A DNA stretch of 60,470 nt. It comes from Acidobacteriota bacterium. GTDB taxonomy: Bacteria; Acidobacteriota; Terriglobia; Bryobacterales; Bryobacteraceae. Below, piece by piece: positions 1-8,615 of this stretch. The notes under the pieces were generated by a model. That model made no database searches, had not been told where the DNA came from, and saw only the letters and a list, made by a program, of their open reading frames with translations. Position numbers and translations under genes: made by a program. The first letter of the stretch is position 1. Each line of letters starts with the position of its first letter. The stretch spans positions 1-60,470 of the forward strand of contig CANIVU010000051.1 of the NCBI GenBank assembly GCA_947470805.1. The letters run 5' to 3'.

Positions 1-3000
1 GTTCGGGTGGTTGACGAAGTTGTAGCCATCGGCACGGAGCTGGATGTTCACGCGTTCCTGGATCTTGAAGTTCTTGAAGAGCGACAAGTTCCAGTTCTGG
101 AAGCCAGGGCCGTACATGATGTTGCGCAAGCGATCCTTCACGAACGTGCCAGCGGTGGGCTGCGAGTAGAGCTGCTGCCGGCCGGTGGCGTCGCGCGGGA
201 TGGTGATGTAGCTGGTGGAGGTGCCTTCGCCAGCATTGGTGAATTTCCCGTTGACGTTGACGCTGCCGTTGAGCTGCCAGAGCTGCGAACCGGAGCCGGT
301 GCCGACGCCGGCGAAGTCATCGCCAGTGGCCACGGAGCCGGGGGTGCCGGTCTGGAACTGCGTCACACCGGAGACCTGCCAGCCGCCGAGGATCGTCTTC
401 TGCATGCCCTGCGCGGACTTGAAGAACGGCAGTTCGTAGATGAAGTTGATCACAGCGACGTGGCGCGTATCGAAATCCGAGGGGCCCCAGAGCGCGGAAG
501 CGTCGAAGGCGTTCGGAAGGATGTCGCGCTGGCCGGAGCCACCGTCGGAGGACTTCGCCAGGGTGTAGGCGAAGCCATAGCTGAAGCCGTTGGAGAAGCG
601 ACGGTTCAGGCCGAGCTGGAGGCCCTGGTAGAACGAGGTCGATTCGTTGTTGGTGATGCGGATGGGGCCGAAGCCGCGGAACGGACGCAACGCATTTTCG
701 TTGATGCCGGGGTTTGCCTGACGCGTACCGGGCAGCAACTGATTCATGTTGCGTTCGCGCTGCGCGTGCAGACCTTTACGGCCCACATAGCTGACTTCGA
801 GAACCGTCTTCATGCCGATTTCGCGTTCCACGGTCATGTTCCAGTTGTAGGCTTCCGGGTTCTTGAAGATCGGGTCCTGCGTGTTGATCGACAAGGGGAA
901 GGTGGCGAGCGAACCGCCGCCCGGATTGTCAACGTTGCCGTTGGGGATCGAGGCGATGGGCTGCAGCGGCGGGTTGCCACCGAGGAAGACCGAATCCGAC
1001 ACGCCGATGCGCGTGGAGTAGCGGCCGACGCCGGCGCGGACAACCGTCCTCTGGTCCATCTGGTAGGCGATACCGAGACGGGGCTGAATCAGGTTCTTCT
1101 GGACCTGGGAGTAGCTCTTGGAAACGCCGCGGAAGAGACGGTCGAATTCGCCGGTAGAGGCGATCGGCACACGGCCCTTGGCGGCATCGGGCCAGCCGGT
1201 GCCCGGGATGACCACGCCGTTGTAGGCGTCGCCGGTGCCGGGGATCGGGTTACCCGTGGTGGGGTTGACGTTGATGGCCTTCGACTTGTCGTAGAAGGTC
1301 GGATCGAACACGGTCATGTTGCCCCACAGCGAGTAGTAGGGCTGAATGAGCGAGTGGCGGAAGCCGTACTCAATCTTCAACTTGTCGGTCACCTTCCAGC
1401 TGTCCTGCAGGAAGTATTCGACCATGTGGCCGCGATACGGGGTGTAGGAGCGGATGCCGATTTCGGCATAGGTGCTGAAGAGGCCGCGAGCAGCGTCGGA
1501 GATGGCCGTGCCGGAACCGCCCGGACGGGCGTTGATGAACACGAAGCGGCCGTTCTGGTTGTCGGAACCGCCGGGGACGCCGTTGACGTTGATCTGGTCA
1601 TAGTCGTTCTGGCCGGCGCGTTCAAACATGACGCCGAACTTCACGTTGTGCTTGCCGAAGATTTTGGTCGTGTTGTTGGAAATGTTGTAGATGGGGCCGG
1701 CGGAGCTGGACGGATACGGCGAGCCCGTATAGGTCTGGAAGCCGGCAATGTCCACGGTGGGCAGTTTGTTCTGCAGATCCTTCCCGTTGGGGAAGATGTA
1801 GGCGTAGTTGATGCCGTAGGTGGTGCGGTCGAGCTTCGGGGTGAGGTTCATCTTCAGGCGAACCTGATCGCGGCTGGCGCTGACGAGGAACTCGTTCACC
1901 ATGGTGGGGCTGATGGTGCGGGTCCAGTTGACCGAAGCGGTCTGATTCGGACGGTCAATCAAGCGATCGGCCAACAGGAAGTTGGTCTGGAACGGATTGA
2001 TGTCGTTGTAGTGATAGAGGCTGGACCGGAACTTGATCGAGTCCTTCTGCGTGGGCAGATAGTCGGCCGAGATCGTATCCTTGCGCTGATTCACCGGGGC
2101 AGCGCCGGCGGCGAAGTAGTTGTTCGCGCCCTGCGGGATGGCCAGGTTCGGGTTCGGATAGACGCTCAGGAGCGCCAAGCCGTTCTTGCTGGTCTGTGCC
2201 TGCGGGATGATGTTGCCGGGGTAGGGGGTGCCATTGGCGTCGCGGATGATCTGCGGGGAGTTGAAGAACGGATTGGCCGACAGCAGTTCGCTGAAGTCCG
2301 CATTCTTCATCTTCACGGTGGGGACCACGCGGAAGTTGGTGGCGTCCGTACGGCGCTTCACCCATTCCTGACCAACGAAGAAGAACAGCTTATTGCGGTC
2401 CTTGTTGAACAGACCGGGGATGGTGATGGGGCCGTTCAGGTTCCAGCCGAACTGGTTGAACTTGTCGGGCACGATCGCCTGGCCGGCGCGATTGCGGGAC
2501 CAGCTGTTGGCGTTGGTGGCGGAGTTGCGGATGTACTCGTAGGCGGCGCCGTGGAACTGCTGGCCACCGGTCTTGGTAACGATGCGCACCTGGCCGCCGG
2601 CCGAACGGCCGTATTCAGCGGGGTAGTTGGCGGTGAGGATCTGCACTTCCTGCACGGCGTCCAGATCGGCGGTGCCGATGGAGGTGCCGTTGGAACGAGT
2701 GCGGACGCCGACAGCGCCGTCCATGGCGATCAGGTTGTCCTGGGTGCGGCTGCCGTTGATCTGCAGACCGCCGGTGGTCAAACCGTAGTCGAAGTTGGCC
2801 AGCGAACCGCCGCGCACGCCCGGCTTCAGCAGGGAGAGGAACAGCGGGTTGCGGCCGTTGAGCTGCAGATCGGAAACCTGCTTGCCTTCGACGAGTTTGC
2901 CGAGGGCGGAGGTTTCGGTCTGGATCGCCCCGACCTGGGCTTCGACGGTGATCGTGTCGGTAACGGTACCAACCTGCATCACGGCGTTAATCGTGCTCGG

Positions 3001-3303
3001 CGCAGCTGCGTCGAACTTGTTGCCCTTGGTTTCGAATTTCTTAAAGCCCGAGACTTCCACGGTCATGGTGTAGATGCCGGACTGAATCGAGGGGATGACA
3101 TAGGTTCCGGACAGGTTCGTGGTCACTTCGCGAACAGCACCGGTATTTTGGTTTTTAACGACAACCTTGGCGTTGGCAACCGCCGCACCCGAAGGGTCGG
3201 TGATTGTGCCCGACACGGACGTACTATCCGACTGCGCGAATAGCGTACACGTGCCAAGCAGCAGGGCGAGCATCAGCGCTCCCAGCAAACGTACTTGGTT
3301 CAT
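1..3303 (-). CDS. TonB-dependent receptor, Oar-like (3' end outside window)
   Basis: Outer-membrane receptor of the Oar/CarboxypepD_reg type, expected to take up large ligands with TonB energy. The minus-strand frame is open from an ATG at 3303 to base 1, giving 1,101 codons with no stop, so the C-terminus lies outside. A signal peptide (MNQVRLLGALMLALLLG, ending FAQ) is followed by a carboxypeptidase-regulatory-like beta domain at about residues 28-110 (GTITDPSGAAVANAKV), then a plug (LQLNGRNPLFLSLLKPGVRG, YPAEYGRSAGGQVRIVTKTG) and a long beta-barrel. An AGGAGA ribosome site sits 8 bases before the ATG and supports the start. The plus strand here also stays open for 1,078 codons, but that is an antisense shadow. 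The substrate cannot be read from sequence. Confidence 0.95.
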   Translation of the reverse strand, partial: MNQVRLLGALMLALLLGTCTLFAQSDSTSVSGTITDPSGAAVANAKVVVKNQNTGAVREVTTNLSGTYVIPSIQSGIYTMTVEVSGFKKFETKGNKFDAAAPSTINAVMQVGTVTDTITVEAQVGAIQTETSALGKLVEGKQVSDLQLNGRNPLFLSLLKPGVRGGSLANFDYGLTTGGLQINGSRTQDNLIAMDGAVGVRTRSNGTSIGTADLDAVQEVQILTANYPAEYGRSAGGQVRIVTKTGGQQFHGAAYEYIRNSATNANSWSRNRAGQAIVPDKFNQFGWNLNGPITIPGLFNKDRNKLFFFVGQEWVKRRTDATNFRVVPTVKMKNADFSELLSANPFFNSPQIIRDANGTPYPGNIIPQAQTSKNGLALLSVYPNPNLAIPQGANNYFAAGAAPVNQRKDTISADYLPTQKDSIKFRSSLYHYNDINPFQTNFLLADRLIDRPNQTASVNWTRTISPTMVNEFLVSASRDQVRLKMNLTPKLDRTTYGINYAYIFPNGKDLQNKLPTVDIAGFQTYTGSPYPSSSAGPIYNISNNTTKIFGKHNVKFGVMFERAGQNDYDQINVNGVPGGSDNQNGRFVFINARPGGSGTAISDAARGLFSTYAEIGIRSYTPYRGHMVEYFLQDSWKVTDKLKIEYGFRHSLIQPYYSLWGNMTVFDPTFYDKSKAINVNPTTGNPIPGTGDAYNGVVIPGTGWPDAAKGRVPIASTGEFDRLFRGVSKSYSQVQKNLIQPRLGIAYQMDQRTVVRAGVGRYSTRIGVSDSVFLGGNPPLQPIASIPNGNVDNPGGGSLATFPLSINTQDPIFKNPEAYNWNMTVEREIGMKTVLEVSYVGRKGLHAQRERNMNQLLPGTRQANPGINENALRPFRGFGPIRITNNESTSFYQGLQLGLNRRFSNGFSYGFAYTLAKSSDGGSGQRDILPNAFDASALWGPSDFDTRHVAVINFIYELPFFKSAQGMQKTILGGWQVSGVTQFQTGTPGSVATGDDFAGVGTGSGSQLWQLNGSVNVNGKFTNAGEGTSTSYITIPRDATGRQQLYSQPTAGTFVKDRLRNIMYGPGFQNWNLSLFKNFKIQERVNIQLRADGYNFVNHPN

Positions 3304-3365
3304 ACTTTCTTTCTCCTGAAGCCTTAGCGGCTTGATACCTTTAATTGTACGAAACCTTTGGCCCC

Positions 3366-4157
3366 ATGATTGCGTCTAACAAAGAATTCATCAGCTGGAA
3401 ACACGTCACTGTTTATCGGGACGAACAGCTGGCCCTGGATGACATTAACTTAACGATTAGCACGGGCGAAAACGTCGCCATTGTCGGGCCGAACGGCTCC
3501 GGGAAATCCACGCTGATCAAGACTGTCACCCGTGAACTGTACACTCGCTGGCCTCCGCCGCGGTGCGAAATGCGCATTTTGGGGCAGCAGATCTGGAATG
3601 TTTGGGAACTGCGTTCCTGGATGGGGATCGTCACCAATGACCTGGTGCAACTGTGCACGCAGCCCTATTCGGTGTTCGAAACCATCCTTTCCGGCTTTCA
3701 TTCCAGCGTCGGCATCTGGCCGTATCATCCGGTCACTCCGGAGATGGAGGCGCGGGCCGAGGAGTTGTTGGACTACCTGGAGATCCGGCACCTGCGGGAG
3801 CGGCTGATGACGGAGTTGTCATCGGGCGAGGCGCGGCGGGCGGTGATTGCGCGGGCGTTGGCGCATTCGCCGAAGGCGCTGTTGCTCGACGAGCCGACCA
3901 ACAGCCTGGACATCCGGGCGATGGCCGAATTGCGCGATGCCATGCGGAAGCTGGCGCAAACCGGCGTTGCCGTGATTCTGGTGACGCACCATCTGCCCGA
4001 CATTATTCCGGAGATCGATCGCGTGATTTGCATGCGCAATGGGAAGGTGTTCCAGGACGGGCCGAAGCGCGAGATGTTGACGGCGGAGCGCTTGAGCGAG
4101 CTGTTCGGCATGCCGATTACCGTGGAGCAACGTGATGGCCTCTACCACATGTGGTAG
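3366..4157 (+). CDS. ABC transporter ATP-binding protein
   Basis: Single ABC ATPase domain of 263 residues counted from the ATG at 3366; a TTG at 3345 would add seven residues. Visible motifs are Walker A GPNGSGKST at residues 41-49, a signature LSSGEARR (a variant of LSGGQ), Walker B ALLLDEPT followed by the D-loop, and an H-loop VTHH. The layout resembles the ModF/YlmA-like group of stand-alone ATPases. No permease gene is adjacent, so the transported substrate, or whether it transports at all, is unknown. It is divergent from the TonB receptor across about 60 bases and overlaps the next gene by 23 bases, which suggests co-expression. Confidence 0.9.
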   Translation: MIASNKEFISWKHVTVYRDEQLALDDINLTISTGENVAIVGPNGSGKSTLIKTVTRELYTRWPPPRCEMRILGQQIWNVWELRSWMGIVTNDLVQLCTQPYSVFETILSGFHSSVGIWPYHPVTPEMEARAEELLDYLEIRHLRERLMTELSSGEARRAVIARALAHSPKALLLDEPTNSLDIRAMAELRDAMRKLAQTGVAVILVTHHLPDIIPEIDRVICMRNGKVFQDGPKREMLTAERLSELFGMPITVEQRDGLYHMW

Positions 4158-4560
4158 CGACGAACTCGATGCGCTGCTGGCGGAGGCGGCGCTCCCTGGG
4201 CGCGCGGTGCGGAGCGGGGACAGCCTGTTCCTGTATCGCCATGGGCGCTGGTATGTGTTGATGGACCATGAGCAGACCGGGGCGTGGCGCCATCTGATCT
4301 GCGCGCCGGAAGACGAGATGCGGCGACGCGTTCTGCGCGGAACGCCGCGGGCGGCGGCGGTGCCGGCGGGGTTGGAACAGCGCGTATTGGCAACGGCGGA
4401 GGAGTATCTGGCGTTGTACAGCGCGGGCGAACTGCGGTTGTTCGGAGGCCCGGCGTCGGACCAGATCCATTCGCCGGAGACCGAGCCTGCGTTTCTGCGG
4501 ACGGTGGCCTATTTACTCGACAAGGGCACCGGGCAGTATTGGCTGCGCTTCGTGCGGTAA
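4135..4560 (+). CDS. Hypothetical protein, coupled to the ABC ATPase
   Basis: Protein of 141 residues that I do not recognise. It starts at an ATG (4135) inside the last codons of the ABC ATPase gene, in another frame; a GTG directly before it is an alternative start. The overlap implies translational coupling. It has no signal peptide or membrane segment and is rich in Trp, Tyr and Arg (GRWYVLMDH, GQYWLRFVR), so it is probably a small soluble cytoplasmic protein. Its stop lies 18 bases before the tRNA-Ile gene. The coupling is the only functional clue: it may work with the ATPase. Confidence 0.75.
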   Translation: MASTTCGSDELDALLAEAALPGRAVRSGDSLFLYRHGRWYVLMDHEQTGAWRHLICAPEDEMRRRVLRGTPRAAAVPAGLEQRVLATAEEYLALYSAGELRLFGGPASDQIHSPETEPAFLRTVAYLLDKGTGQYWLRFVR

Positions 4561-4578
4561 ACTCAAGGAGTTCGGTTC

Positions 4579-4854
4579 GGGCCCTTAGCTCAATGGTTAG
4601 AGCAGCGGACTCATTCCCCTAAAGAGTGCACTGGGACGGGAAACTGCCCATGTGAATTGTGTCAAAGTCGGTGAACGCTGAACAGGTCATGCTGAAGCCA
4701 ACGCCGAGCCAAGCCCCGCAAGGGGAAGGTGTAGAGACTTGACGGCACACAGCTACAGCGGCAACGCCAGGCTGAAGGCAAAGTCCAGAGAGTGTGGAAA
4801 CACACACCAATCGGAATCCGTTGGTTGTAGGTTCAAGTCCTACAGGGCCCACCA
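4579..4854 (+). tRNA. tRNA-Ile2 (CAU), interrupted by a group I intron
   Basis: The 5' exon is 4579-4614 and the 3' exon 4815-4854, which join to a 76-nt tRNA with an encoded CCA. The acceptor stem is GGGCCCT paired with AGGGCCC. The anticodon stem GCGGA/TCCGT encloses the loop CTCATAA with anticodon CAT at 4612-4614. From memory, the exons closely match Escherichia coli tRNA-Ile2 (ileX), whose CAU is modified to lysidine to read AUA, rather than tRNA-Met. The intron sits immediately 3' of the anticodon. A spurious minus-strand ORF crosses this gene and carries the 'GPVGLEPTT' signature typical of mistranslated tRNA genes. Confidence 0.95.
4615..4814 (+). ncRNA. Group I self-splicing intron, Azoarcus-like (IC3 type)
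   Basis: A 200-nt intron without an open reading frame. The guide GTG at 4626-4628 can pair with the exon CAT, giving the U-G wobble at the 5' splice site, and the last intron base is G4814 (omega-G). A P2 hairpin with a GGGAAA loop lies at 4629-4654. Core segments (GCCAACGCCGAGCCAAGC, GAAGGTGTAGAGACTTGACG, AAGTCCAGAGAGTG) correspond to P4-P6, P7 and P9 of the Azoarcus tRNA-Ile intron as I remember it, and a GAAA-capped P9 hairpin is at 4792-4805. It should self-splice with guanosine as cofactor. With no homing endonuclease it is immobile or dependent on another mechanism. Confidence 0.93.
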
Positions 4855-5042
4855 AAAAAAATGCGGGACGTGAGAATTTCCGGCCCGCGTTTGCGCAATG
4901 AATAGGTGAGCGGTGCCACGGCTCGCTTTTTCGGAGGAAAGTTCAATCGGACGGCGGCACTGGCGATTGCGCCAACAGCCGCCGCCAACTTCCCCCACAT
5001 ATCCAAAACCCGATGCGGTTCGGCTAGCATCAGGGTAGGTGT

Positions 5043-5939
5043 ATGCCTGCCAGATGGATGAAACAGTGGATGCTCGCGGCCGGTGTTTACAACATCGTCT
5101 GGGGCGTGGTGTTTGGTGTGTTTCCGAATGCCCTGTTTGATTGGGCGGGCATGGAGCGGCCGAACTATCCGGAGCTTTGGCAGTGCATTGCGATGATCGT
5201 CGGTGTGTATGGCGTGGGCTATGCGGCGGCGTCGGTTAACCCGTATCGCCATTGGCCGGTGATCCTGGTTGGGTTCATGGGCAAGGTGTTTGGGCCGATT
5301 GGATTTCTGCAGGCCGCGCTGAGCGGGCGCATGCCGTGGAAGTTTGGCACGGTCAACATCTTTAACGATCTGATCTGGCTGGTGCCGTTCTTTCTGATCC
5401 TTCGCGGGGCGTGGCGGGCGTATCTGGCCGATCCGGGGGCGGAGTCGGCCGATGTGAGGGATCAGAATGGGGAGTCGTTGGATTCATTGTCGAAAGATCA
5501 GCCGGTTTTATTGGTGTTTTTGCGGCATTTCGGTTGTACGTTTTGCCGGGAGGCGCTGGCGGATCTGCGTGTGCAGCGGTCGCGCTTGGAGGCGGCCGGA
5601 GTGCGGATCGCACTTGTCCACATGAGCCCGGACGCGGAGGCGGCGGAGTTTTTCGCGCGGTATTCGCTGGATGATGTGGCGCGGCTTTCGGATCCCGGGC
5701 GTGGGCTGTACCGGCGCTTTGAACTGCGGCGTGGGGATTGGGGGCAGTTGTTTGGGCTGGCGGTGTGGCTGCGCGGGGCGCGTGCGATTGTCGCCGATGG
5801 GCATGGCCTGGGTGCGCTGGCTGGTGACGGGTTTCAGATGCCGGGCGCGTTCCTGGTGTTGGATGGAAAGATCGTGCGGGAGTTCCGGCACGAATCGGCG
5901 GCGTCGCGGCCGGACTACTGCAAATTGGCGGCGGTGTAG
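5043..5939 (+). CDS. Membrane protein fused to a SelL/AhpC-TSA-type redox domain
   Basis: Protein of 298 residues in two parts. Residues 1-125 hold about four hydrophobic segments (around 8-30, 48-66, 73-92 and 108-124). Residues 138-298 form a thioredoxin-fold peroxiredoxin-like domain of the AhpC-TSA_2/SelL group, with FLRHFGCTFC and redox cysteines at C165 and C168. In SelL proteins these positions can be selenocysteine; here both are ordinary Cys codons. The likely role is membrane-associated thiol-disulfide or peroxide chemistry, and the substrate is unknown. The last 25 bases overlap the convergent PfkB gene. The nearby selC gene shows that this organism probably also makes selenoproteins. 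Confidence 0.8.
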   Translation: MPARWMKQWMLAAGVYNIVWGVVFGVFPNALFDWAGMERPNYPELWQCIAMIVGVYGVGYAAASVNPYRHWPVILVGFMGKVFGPIGFLQAALSGRMPWKFGTVNIFNDLIWLVPFFLILRGAWRAYLADPGAESADVRDQNGESLDSLSKDQPVLLVFLRHFGCTFCREALADLRVQRSRLEAAGVRIALVHMSPDAEAAEFFARYSLDDVARLSDPGRGLYRRFELRRGDWGQLFGLAVWLRGARAIVADGHGLGALAGDGFQMPGAFLVLDGKIVREFRHESAASRPDYCKLAAV

Positions 5940-6799
5940 AGCTCTTCGCGGGTCCAGTCGGGGATGGCGCCGCGGCGTCCGGCGACCAGTGAGCCGAGGG
6001 CGTTGGCGAAACGCGCCGTCTGGTCCAGCGGCCACTGGTGGGTGAGGCCGTGGAGCAGCGCGGCGGAGAAGGAATCGCCCGCGCCCACTGTGTCGATGGC
6101 CGATATAGCGGGCGGTTTTTCCCACACGGTGTCGCCGTGGGCATGAAGGCGGCAGCCGTCGGCGCCGAGGGTGACGCAGAGAGCCGTGAGCGGGTAGCGG
6201 CGGAGGAGCGCATCGGCGGGGTCGCCGTCGAGTGAAAGTTCCCGGGTCATCCATTCCAACTCGGCGTCGTTGCATTTGACGACCGTGGCGGCGCGGAGTA
6301 GTTCGTCGACCGTGGATGGATCTTCAAAGCCAGGGCGGAGGTTGACGTCGTAGAAGAGCGGTATTCCGGGTAGGGCAAGGCGGGTGGCGCGGGCCATGGG
6401 GCAGGTCTGCTGCAGCGTGCCGCAGACGAGCCACGCGGGGCGGAGGGCTTGGATGGCGGAGGACTGGCAGGTGGAGAGGGCGGGTTCTTCCCAGGCGGAC
6501 GGTCGGCGGAGGTGATAGCTGGGTTGGCCGTTGTTTGTGAGTGTGACGTCGACGATGCCCGTGGGCCAGGAGGGGTGGCGGCGTGTGTAGGTCATGTCGA
6601 CGCCCAGCGCGGTGGCGCGTCGGAGGGCTTCGTCGCCAGGCTCATCTTGGCCGACGGCGCTGATGAAGTAGGAGGTGAATCCCAATCGCGCGGCGTGGGC
6701 GGCGAGGTTGAAGGGGGCACCGCCAAGAAGGCGGCGGTCGGGATACTGGTCCCAGAGAATTTCACCGATTGAGAAAAGGACAGGAGCCGAAGCGGGCAT
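5915..6799 (-). CDS. PfkB-family sugar kinase (fructokinase-like)
   Basis: Ribokinase/PfkB-family carbohydrate kinase of 294 residues, the normal length. N-terminal substrate-binding signature LLGGAPFNLAAHAARLG is at about residues 24-40. The C-terminal signature DTVGAGDSFSAALLHGL is at 236-252, with the catalytic base expected at D242 in GAGD. The most likely reaction is ATP-dependent phosphorylation of fructose or a related sugar in the cytoplasm; the exact sugar cannot be fixed from sequence. It is monocistronic and its 3' end overlaps the SelL-like gene by 25 bases, a tail-to-tail arrangement that could give antisense transcripts. Confidence 0.9.
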   Translation of the reverse strand: MPASAPVLFSIGEILWDQYPDRRLLGGAPFNLAAHAARLGFTSYFISAVGQDEPGDEALRRATALGVDMTYTRRHPSWPTGIVDVTLTNNGQPSYHLRRPSAWEEPALSTCQSSAIQALRPAWLVCGTLQQTCPMARATRLALPGIPLFYDVNLRPGFEDPSTVDELLRAATVVKCNDAELEWMTRELSLDGDPADALLRRYPLTALCVTLGADGCRLHAHGDTVWEKPPAISAIDTVGAGDSFSAALLHGLTHQWPLDQTARFANALGSLVAGRRGAIPDWTREELYTAANLQ

Positions 6800-6843
6800 C
6801 GCTACTACTGTAGCTTTCCGCTTCGGCCCCCGCTAATCAAGGC

Positions 6844-8496
6844 TTAGTTTTTGCCGGAGCCGCCGCTGCCGGAACCTGAACCAGAGCTGCCGGAACCCGA
6901 GCCGCTGTTGCCCGAGCCGGAACCGCTGCTCCCCGAACCAGAACCGCTGCTGCCTGAGCCAGAGCCACTGCTGCCTGAGCCGGAGCCGCTGTTGCCTGAG
7001 CCGGAGCCGGAGCCGCTGTTGCCCGAACCGGAACCGCCGCTGCCCGAACCGGAACCGCTATTGCCCGAGCCGGAACCGCCGCTGCCCGAACCCGAGCCGC
7101 TATTGCCCGAACCGGAGCCGCTATTGCCCGAACCAGAACCACTGCTGCCTGAACCCGAGCCGCTATTGCCCGAACCAGAACCACTGCTGCCCGAACCCGA
7201 CCCACTATTCCCCCCGCCCGAATTCGGCCCCTTCGGATCATCCACCTTCGGCCCCGGCACCGCAGGCACTTCCGTAAACGACTTCGCCTGCACCACACCC
7301 GTCAACAGGACCCCGCCTGCCGCCGTCCGCACGCTGACAACCTCACCGGCCCCAAACGTCGGCAGCACGCCGCCATCCCGCGTGTTGATCTCCAACTCAC
7401 CACCTCGCATTGGCGGCGGCCCGACTGTGATCTTCCCAATCACCTTGTCACCCACGAACACATTCACAACCGTCCCCACGGGCAGGTTCAACTTCTCAAT
7501 CTCAATGCTCAACTTCTGATCTGTCCCGCTCACGCGGAAGTCCACCGATCCCGTCGGCTGTACGCCACCGATAGCCCCGCCCGTCAAACCGGACTGTACA
7601 CGAGATACAGCGCTGCTCCCGCCCGAGGAAGAAGACGACGAAGAAGACGAGGCCGCCGACGAATCATCCGGCCGCCGGTCATCCCCAAACGACCGCACCT
7701 GCAACGCGCCCGCCAGGATCGGACCCGACGGCGCCAGCACCCGTACCATATCCCCCGCCTTCAACGATTCCACCCGTTCCCCGTTCCGGCTGTCCAACTC
7801 CAATTCGCCGCCGCGCCGCGATCCCGAAAGGCGAATCTTCCCCATCCGCCGTCCGTTCACTTCCACTTCTACTTCCGAGCCATCGCGCAGATTCACATCG
7901 TTCACTTCCACGAACAGCCGCGTGCTGCGTGTCAGCCGGTCGTCGCGAAACTCCACTTCGCCCGACGGCCGGATGCCGCCCAGTCCGCCGCCCGTCAGCG
8001 GGGAACGCAGGACACTCTTGTCATCCGGCACGGACGCAGCCAGCACCGGCGACGCGGTCGGCGCCGCGTTGACCGGCGAATCGTCCAGAACGCGCCGTTG
8101 CAGCACGCCACTCAGCAAGGTTCCAGCGTTGCTCCGGAGGCTCACCACATCGCCCGCTTCCAGCTTCGGGACCGCCGCCCCATCGCGCGACGAAAGCTCA
8201 ATTTCGCCCCCACGCGCCGGCAACCCGGACACCACCAGACGGCCGATCGGCTCGTTGTTCACCCACACCTGCAACGTCGTGCCGGCGGGAAGGTTCAGGT
8301 CCTCGACTTCCAGGTTAAAGCTGCGGTCGCCACGAGAGGGGCGCAACCGGAAATCGGCGGAGCCGGACGCAACAATGCCTCCGAGCGGCCCGCCCGCCAA
8401 CTGCGTTCGCAGCCGCACCTCGTCGAAATCGCCCGCAAGAGAAACGCCGCCCGCGATCATCGCAGCCAGCGCCAGTGCCTTTTGTGTCTTGAACAT
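6844..8496 (-). CDS. Exported protein with three internal repeats and a Gly/Ser tail
   Basis: Protein of 550 residues, family not recognised. A short signal peptide (MFKTQKALALAAMIAGGVSLA) is followed by three copies of a domain of about 107 residues, at roughly 29-135, 163-270 and 305-412. Each copy shares the pattern L.GG.(L/I)GG...(S/T)G...FR, a G(K/R)(I/L).(V/L)SG segment, an RGGE(I/L)E(L/I) strand and a closing G.(V/L)Q element. Residues from about 425 to the C-terminus are almost entirely Gly and Ser in seven-residue units. The layout suggests a secreted or surface protein with a flexible linker tail. The start has a hydrophobic leader directly after it. It is divergent from the enolase-superfamily gene across 119 bases. 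Confidence 0.85.
   Translation of the reverse strand: MFKTQKALALAAMIAGGVSLAGDFDEVRLRTQLAGGPLGGIVASGSADFRLRPSRGDRSFNLEVEDLNLPAGTTLQVWVNNEPIGRLVVSGLPARGGEIELSSRDGAAVPKLEAGDVVSLRSNAGTLLSGVLQRRVLDDSPVNAAPTASPVLAASVPDDKSVLRSPLTGGGLGGIRPSGEVEFRDDRLTRSTRLFVEVNDVNLRDGSEVEVEVNGRRMGKIRLSGSRRGGELELDSRNGERVESLKAGDMVRVLAPSGPILAGALQVRSFGDDRRPDDSSAASSSSSSSSSGGSSAVSRVQSGLTGGAIGGVQPTGSVDFRVSGTDQKLSIEIEKLNLPVGTVVNVFVGDKVIGKITVGPPPMRGGELEINTRDGGVLPTFGAGEVVSVRTAAGGVLLTGVVQAKSFTEVPAVPGPKVDDPKGPNSGGGNSGSGSGSSGSGSGNSGSGSGSSGSGSGNSGSGSGNSGSGSGSGGSGSGNSGSGSGSGGSGSGNSGSGSGSGNSGSGSGSSGSGSGSSGSGSGSSGSGSGNSGSGSGSSGSGSGSGGSGKN
6850..7215 (-). repeat. 21-bp coding tandem repeat (Gly/Ser heptads)
   Basis: About sixteen imperfect 21-bp units encode SGSGSG followed by N, S or G; one unit is enlarged by two residues. 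It forms the C-terminus of the exported repeat protein. Such arrays often vary in copy number by slippage, and the antisense frame reads as a Pro/Glu/Leu repeat. Confidence 0.9.
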
Positions 8497-8615
8497 GCTT
8501 ACCTTCCCAACTGTTCAGACAATCGCAATTCCGGTGCGGAACAAAAAACATAAAAATCTTTTACGGGCGGCAGCTGTGATAGATTCTGATCGCTCGTTGG
8601 AAGGGGAACATCCAC

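Noticed and set aside
7-3243. 1,078-codon plus-strand open frame
   Set aside because: Exact antisense of the TonB-receptor gene; the minus strand has signal peptide, ribosome site and family motifs, the plus frame has none.
4619-4855. Minus-strand frame with GPVGLEPTT
   Set aside because: Antisense of tRNA-Ile and its intron; the motif is the known mistranslation of tRNA 3' ends.
4862-4900. Possible terminator after tRNA-Ile
   Set aside because: Only a 5-bp GCGGG/CCCGC stem without a following T tract; too weak to call.
6851-7519. Pro/Glu/Leu repeat protein on the plus strand
   Set aside because: Antisense reading of the Gly/Ser repeat; no start context or leader, and the minus strand gene is convincing.
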